NCBI RefSeq assembly: GCF_030247195.1
Contig: NC_080670.1
Coordinates: forward strand, 92,856,661-92,920,660
Direction of reading: 5' to 3'
Length of the DNA: 64,000 nt
Source: Topomyia yanbarensis
Taxonomy: Eukaryota > Arthropoda > Insecta > Diptera > Culicidae
Part shown: positions 58,561 through 64,000 of the stretch, in pieces
Layout of the letters: each line of letters opens with the position of its first letter
How positions within the stretch are numbered: position 1 is the stretch's first letter
Program-made: the position numbers and the translations under genes
The notes under the pieces: model-generated
Told to the model about the DNA's origin: nothing
Database searches by the model: none
What the model saw: the letters and a program-made list of their open reading frames with translations, nothing else

Positions 58561-58569
58561 GGAGCATCA

Positions 58570-60085
58570 CTCATGATGCCAAAATGAGGTGAGGTATTAA
58601 CATTCTGAGGAGGACTTCACACACCTCTCCAATAGCAGAAAAAACTCTTCTCCCACTCAACAAGCAAACTCATCATGAGAGGTGATGACTTGTTCAATGA
58701 TTAGAGGATGTTATGTGCATCACACAGGAAAGGCGAGAGCGCAAAACTGATTGAAGGTGGGTTGGAATACCTCTTCCAAAATGCTGAGAGTGTGTAGCGC
58801 GAGAGTGATTGTTTCCCTCTCTTGTTTTGATGGAATTTTGTCTGCTGCGTAGGATGCGTGCTTCGTGGAATACGGATATCATCATGTAGTGGGAATCCAA
58901 GAGCCTGGAGGACCCAGACTTTACTCTACTGTGCCAAACGGCCTTGAGCACTTCTTGTACACAGGTTTCAATTGAGCGAGGATTCAGTGGCCTTGGGAAA
59001 ATACTAACTAACGATCAGACAAAACTAAGCTCGGAAAATTTAAAATCAATCCTATTCGTCAAACTTAATAACACCATAATAGAAGATAAATATTTTAATT
59101 TTGATATCTAATACAACATGAAATCGCTTCCAAGTAAAATGGGTGCATAATATTCGATTCTATTCTAGCGTTCTTTCTCAATAAAATTAAAAAAAAAGTT
59201 TTTATCAAATAGTTTCGTTTTTATCTCTATTATAGATTGTTTTGACTGGTTAGTTTCCAAGATATGGATAATGAAGTTTTAAAAAAATAGTTGTTTGTGT
59301 TTATTTGTTACTAAATGTCAAAGTAGAAATTTTATGCAGATAGATTTCCAATGGGAAATGCTTTTTTAAAATGAGATAATTATCGACAGCGATATTTATA
59401 ATTATACATAGTCGAAAATTTTATACTATCCTGATTATCTACTTTCAACGCTAGGGTAATGCGCCTATTTTCGTCCTGTTTCTATTATCACCCTACTTAT
59501 TTGTAGCCGCTGGTTAGAGCAGCTTTTCCCATCTTTGTTCAACGCATTGGTTTAAAAAATAAGGCAATAGTTGGAGCACTCGATTCGAGTTCTCGTTGCG
59601 CTTAAATACGAACATTTTACAGCTTTCATAACAATTCAATCAGAAGCACAAATTTTGTTTTCGAACTCGAAACGCATCTCCATAAATAGTTTAGTTATAG
59701 GTTTTGTGCCCTCTACGCCCAAACGTGGTTTCAAACCATTTTCTCGTTAGTGGAGGAAAATAGTTTTTAATTAAAATTTTTGTCCACTACTGATAAATAT
59801 AGCATAATTCCAATTGTGTTATTATATTGGTTCTTAATAGCAAAGTAAAGCTACTGATGCCAATTTATACGCATTGCATCAATTGCACTAGTTTACAAGA
59901 AAAATGAAGCTCCAAGAAAAAATATTTTTTAAACTAATTTTGGGTCGCTGAACACGAAAACAATATTAATTTTTTTGTTCAAAGCAGTGATTTTGTGATT
60001 TTCTCAAAAAATTCGTTTTTGAGCACTTTTTGTAGTTTTTAGTCAATATTTCGTGTCAAAATCATCCAATTAATATAGTCAATAT
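58570..60085. other. Mostly AT-rich DNA, no gene seen
   Basis: 58570-58990 is GC-moderate with GAGAG-rich sequence but no recognised domain. 58990-60085 is AT-rich with no supported feature. Confidence 0.4.
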
Positions 60086-60236
60086 TAGGGTTCGTCGCGG
60101 TGCGGATGTGGGCGGTAAATGAATTGTCCGCACCGCAACCGCAAAAAAATAATAAAATCGCACCGCTTACCGCAACCGCACTTTATTTACCGCACCGCAC
60201 CGCGCGGTAATGCGGTAAATGCGGTAAAAATTTTAT
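60086..60236 (+). repeat. ACCGC-rich MITE terminus
   Basis: Starts TAGGGTTCGTCGCGGTGCGG and continues with many ACCGC/GCGGT blocks to GCGGTAAATGCGGTAAAAA. Such clustered pentamers occur at hAT-like MITE ends. No partner end or target duplication was identified. Confidence 0.5.
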
Positions 60237-60239
60237 ATT

Positions 60240-61588
60240 TTTAAGAATGGTGTTGAAAAATTGTACATTTGTGTAACCATACATAATAAAATGTTATTCT
60301 TATTCACACGAAATTTAACTTTAAGAGACTCCTCAGAATGTAATGTTTATGAAAAAATCAACTTTTACATTTTCTATTAATAAAATTTCATACATTTTAA
60401 GGCAAACATTATACATTCAAAAACGTTCTACTGCAGTAATAGGAAAATTTTTATTTTAGCAACCCTTCAGTTAATTGAAAAATGTGGAATAAAAATGTAA
60501 TAAGAAATGAAGTTGCATATTTTTTTCTTTAAATTTTCTCATTTTCAATGTTTTTGACATATGAAAATGAAATGTATGATTTTCGCATTTACGTAGTAAA
60601 CCACTTTTCATTCTTAACGGAATTTCACCAAAAAAAATTTAAAGTCGAAATACCAGTACTTCTATATAGTAGCGCATATATTCCAATACAGTGAAATAAA
60701 AACATATTGTATTTCATTAATAAGAACGACGCCATATTTGATGTAATAACGGTAACCTATTATTATAATTAATCAAGTATCTCACTAGGTGATCGGCATT
60801 ATTTGGCTGATCCATCTAGTAAAAATAGGCTTGTCTGTCCAGAAAATATATTCAAAAGAAAAGTTCCATATTGAGAACTGTGATGAGGCAGCCCACGCCC
60901 GCTAACGGAAACATACAGATTCTCCATGAAATATGAAATTTCATTTTCCATTTAAATTTTCAATAATGTACTAATGAACTTAAGTAAACAATCTTAAGGT
61001 TAAGTATTTCTTGATCGATTAGTGGTTGAACAAATGAAATTATTTGATAAATTACATTGTTATACAACGTTCGCACTACCGGTTAAAACAGGTTTTTATG
61101 CTTTCTTGGTGACATTTTTCTTGTTGCTAATTATTATAACGTGTTATAACTCTGTAGTGTAAACATTGTATTATTAAACCAATTCTGCAGCGTTTTATGT
61201 TATATAGGTGTTTTATGTGGTAATAGGACTGACATAATTATATCTTCAGTACAGCGGTTTGTTTCATAATTAAAAACAGATTTATTTTAAAATTTAAATT
61301 GGTATACCTAACCGTTCTATTTGTTGAATACTTTGAAACGCGATTAGAACTGTGTTTTAAATACATAGGGCAGGACAGATACTCGGACTGCATAAACTGG
61401 GAAAACAATTTTAAGTCCAGTAGCGCTTAAGACATGGGTTGAATTTTAATCGAAAAAGAACACCCGCTTAAACTGCTGCTGGGACGGTAAGTTCTGTTTT
61501 AAAATTTTCCGTTTTGTACAGTACAAAAGTGTTTGAAATTAGAAAACAAAAAGTTCTGCTAGGAATGGGATTGTTTCCGATGCAATTA
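60240..61588. other. AT-rich DNA, no gene seen
   Basis: No recognisable frame or repeat. Confidence 0.4.
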
Positions 61589-61722
61589 CAGGTTTTTTAC
61601 GCGGGGGATACAGGCCGCGCAAAATGAAAACCGCGTAAATTTCAGAAAACGCGTGAAAGAAAACCGCGTGAACTTCAAAATCCGCATAAAAAATACCGCG
61701 CAAAAAACGCGTAAAAAACCTG
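61589..61722. mobile_element. 134-bp MITE with CAGGTTTTTTACGCG termini
   Basis: CAGGTTTTTTACGCG (61589-61603) is mirrored by CGCGTAAAAAACCTG (61708-61722). The interior consists of ACCGCGTAAA/ACCGCGTGAA blocks. A target duplication is not clear. Confidence 0.7.
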
Positions 61723-62520
61723 AGTGTACTCTCCTATATAAAATACTACGCTGCTGAACAGTGCAATAACTACAGAAACACGTTGTCAGATGCCTTACTG
61801 ATAAAAAACATATAACCGAAATATGAAACATATGAAAGCCAATAGGCTCTTTACCCTACGCAGCTACAAAGCGCCGTAAACATGGATTAAGTTATAACGC
61901 ACACGCATGCATAGAAATATTTTTTTTTTCAACGCAACACTCTTAAGCAGCACACACTGTATTGAATTAAATCCAAACTACCCCGCCCACCCACTTTGCA
62001 AATCATTCTGTGACACCGTGCTGGTACCCGAAAAATCCGCACACGGCCACCGCTGCCGAAAATACATAGCGTCTGCCGCTTATTGTAGTGCCCAAGCATG
62101 ATCTTACCCGTTCGACATAAGAACAAAAACTGATTCAAACGGGTACGCGTCACCTCTATTTATAAACTAACCGTATATGGTTTAGTCACTTAGGTGCGAG
62201 TGTGTGCAAACGCCAACGTTACCAAAAATCGATAGCGCTTATTGCATCGCCCGGAGACGATGTTGCTCGTATAGGATAAGAGCAACAACTGATTTAAACA
62301 TAGTTGGAACCTGTGTACATTTTTCGCGACATGTCAAGCCACCCGTACATTCACGCTCTGCTGAAAATGTCTCATGTCTCAAACAGGTTAGCTTCCAAGC
62401 CTCGATGGTTGGTCTCGTGACATGTCATGGAATTTAAATGCGTCATCGGACTTGAGACTGGTCATGAGGCTAATTTATCTGTCGCGCGTAAGGCGATACC
62501 AGTCACAAAGTTTACGAACC
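61723..62520. other. No gene; possible ancient tandem duplication
   Basis: 62050-62150 and 62215-62310 share an ordered but diverged motif series (CCGAAAATACATAGCG/CCAAAAATCGATAGCG, GCTTATTG, ACTGATT). No coding region is supported. Confidence 0.4.
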
Positions 62521-62524
62521 TGTA

Positions 62525-63876
62525 GGGGAATTATGGTTAAAACCGACACCTTAAGCTTAACACTTTTTCTAAGTTGCCACAAAACCAATAAAATTATAAT
62601 TTTTATGCAGAATTCTTCTTCAGAAAATTCTTAACAAGACTTAATTTTTTCAGCACTTCAAAAAATTAATTTCATTAAAAAATATTGGTTGTAAAACTTG
62701 GAAAACAAAGTGACTTTTTGTAAGCACTGCGGGTAAAACCGACACCCCATAGGGGTAAGATCGACACCCCCTTTAATTTATTTTCTCTCCACTTTATTAA
62801 AATCTTTATCTTTATTAAACATGAGATATATGCTTGATTAATAAAGTGTGAGTATGTATGATGCAAATATGTGCTTTTTATTGCTTTATCATGTAGTGAG
62901 GGGAAGAAAGTTCGAAAGCGTAGTACTATAAATAAGAGTATTTTATGCTATAGGATTATTTATTGATATGAGTATTTCCAAATAATCCTTGCGCACATCA
63001 TTGCAACCTCCAGTGTCATTTTATTTTATAAGAGAAGATTTTCAAGCGTTCTACGTTCTGCTAATTGGATTCATTCACTTGTGAGTGACACACACACTTC
63101 TTAGTAAAACTATCTTTTTCAGATTTGATTTTTCAGACTCTGATCATCAACGATCTATTGGAGTATACATAATATCATTGTCTCATTGTGATAAAATTCG
63201 TCTATGACAAACCAAGAGAACACTATAAATTCGGTTTGATGACCTTTTTGCAGAAATAGCAAAAGCTTCGTTAGAATCAGATAAGCAAAAATTCCAATTT
63301 TTGATTTTTAAAGAGACTTACAAGAAATAAACACAATAAAAGTATTTCTGTGTGTTTCTGCTAATACTATAGTGTTCTAATAGGCTAATTGAAGTGTCAC
63401 AAAGATCCCCAGTATTTTGAAATGAATCGCAACTATACACAACCATCTTAACAGGGTGTCGGTTTTACCCTAACCATAGGGTGTCGGTTTTACCCCAACA
63501 GCGCACATTTTTTTATAAAAGCAATTAAAAATATTGAATTTTTCAAACTCGTCTTCAATGCACCTAGTTGATCATAGGACAGGCCGATAATAATAGGTAC
63601 TGAAAAATGGGGTGATTTGAAAAGCTTTCGTTCGGTTAAAACCTTTAAATCTACCAACGAAATTTTACATCCAGACGAGTATGAACGCTGCTGTCGAATG
63701 TTTTGTTAATTTTTATGACATTCGGCGCACTAACGTAAAGCCAATTTTTCTTCAAATGCTTTAAATAAACGTACTAATAATATTGTATCATTATGAAATG
63801 AATAAAAATTTGATTTCTAGGAAAAGTTGTGGGGTGTCGGTTTTACCCACAGTGTCGGTTTTTCCCACAATTCCCC
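62525..63876. mobile_element. 1.35-kb TA-flanked element with modular CCGACACC inverted blocks
   Basis: Left end GGGGAATTATGG and right end inverted GGGGAATTGTGG lie inside TA dinucleotides (62523-62524 and 63877-63878), as in Tc1/mariner-type insertion. Both halves carry two spaced copies of a TAAAACCGACACC-like block, in opposite orientation left and right (62537-62550 and 62730-62772; 63453-63500 and 63831-63870). No transposase frame; the small minus-strand frame near 62675-62866 is not recognisable. Confidence 0.7.
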
Positions 63877-64000
63877 TACAAAGATGAACATTTTGTTATG
63901 GTTTGCTAGTTTGACCTCTATCTTATTCTTGATCGTTTAAGTACCGTGCAGTGGCAGATAAACGGAATGGTAGACGCTATATAAATTCAATTATTTTGAA

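Larger units (their letters stand above)
54892..58565 (-). mobile_element. I-type LINE with RNase H, degenerate
   Basis: Minus-strand ORF2 from a 5'-truncated start near 58565 through RT (58153-57011), linker, RNase H (56330-55730) and a C-terminal Cys/His segment to about 55324, then a presumed 3' UTR (55320-54892). RNase H downstream of RT places it in the I/LOA-like LINEs; the RT resembles I-type elements of mosquitoes. It is interrupted by a 523-bp MITE and by point lesions. Neither a tail nor a target duplication was found. Confidence 0.75.

Overview
This window looks like a repeat-packed piece of a mosquito genome. I infer an Aedes-like culicine from the types of LINE and dispersed repeat, but sequence alone does not prove the species. 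I found no convincing host protein-coding gene, tRNA or rRNA in 64 kb. Nearly every long reading frame belongs to a transposable element, and most of the rest is AT-rich, MITE-like or palindromic DNA.

Layout. 1-1730: a dispersed ~590-bp repeat (copy A) followed by a gag-only LINE remnant with a 3' stem-loop and poly(A). 1795-8042: a complete but mutated Ty3/gypsy LTR retrotransposon (236-bp LTRs, TSD ATAT). 8057-23473: the most striking feature, a 15.4-kb non-coding composite bounded by hAT-like ends (CAGTGATGTA...) and a perfect 8-bp duplication ATCGTATC. It contains two consecutive giant palindromes. IR1 (8338-12366) looks like two ~2-kb LTRs head to head, with primer-binding-site-like sequence at the centre. 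IR2 (12521-23118) has two ~4.2-kb arms that share older nested MITEs, and its inner breakpoint lies inside a hAT element. 23482-28180: AT-rich DNA with a 133-bp tandem duplication and a decayed pogo/Tigger-type transposase. 28181-33711: repeat copy B (minus strand) split by a nearly intact CR1-type LINE, which carries a PHD-finger ORF1, an endonuclease/RT ORF2 and a ~330-bp (TA)n tract in its 3' UTR.

33712-44363: MITEs (a 1.5-kb hAT-like element at 35239, a 309-bp MITE at 37213), a 9-bp minisatellite (38535-39240), an RTE-like LINE fragment, and a TTAA-flanked piggyBac-like foldback element of 3.56 kb. 44630-51800: four tandem ~515-bp repeat units, each with (ACAY)n tracts; an R1-clade (Waldo-like) LINE has inserted into one tract. 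51919-54891: repeat copy C, split by a 5'-truncated CR1-type LINE with a fully open RT frame and a 6-bp TSD. 54892-58565: an I-type LINE with an RNase H domain, interrupted by a 523-bp MITE with TSD GTACAAG. 58570-64000: AT-rich DNA with short MITEs and a 1.35-kb TA-flanked element built from inverted CCGACACC blocks.

The elements do not form a pathway, but their nesting gives a relative chronology. The paired palindrome arms, the filled and empty insertion sites, and the three copies of the 590-bp repeat act as internal controls. Counts and identities were made by eye.
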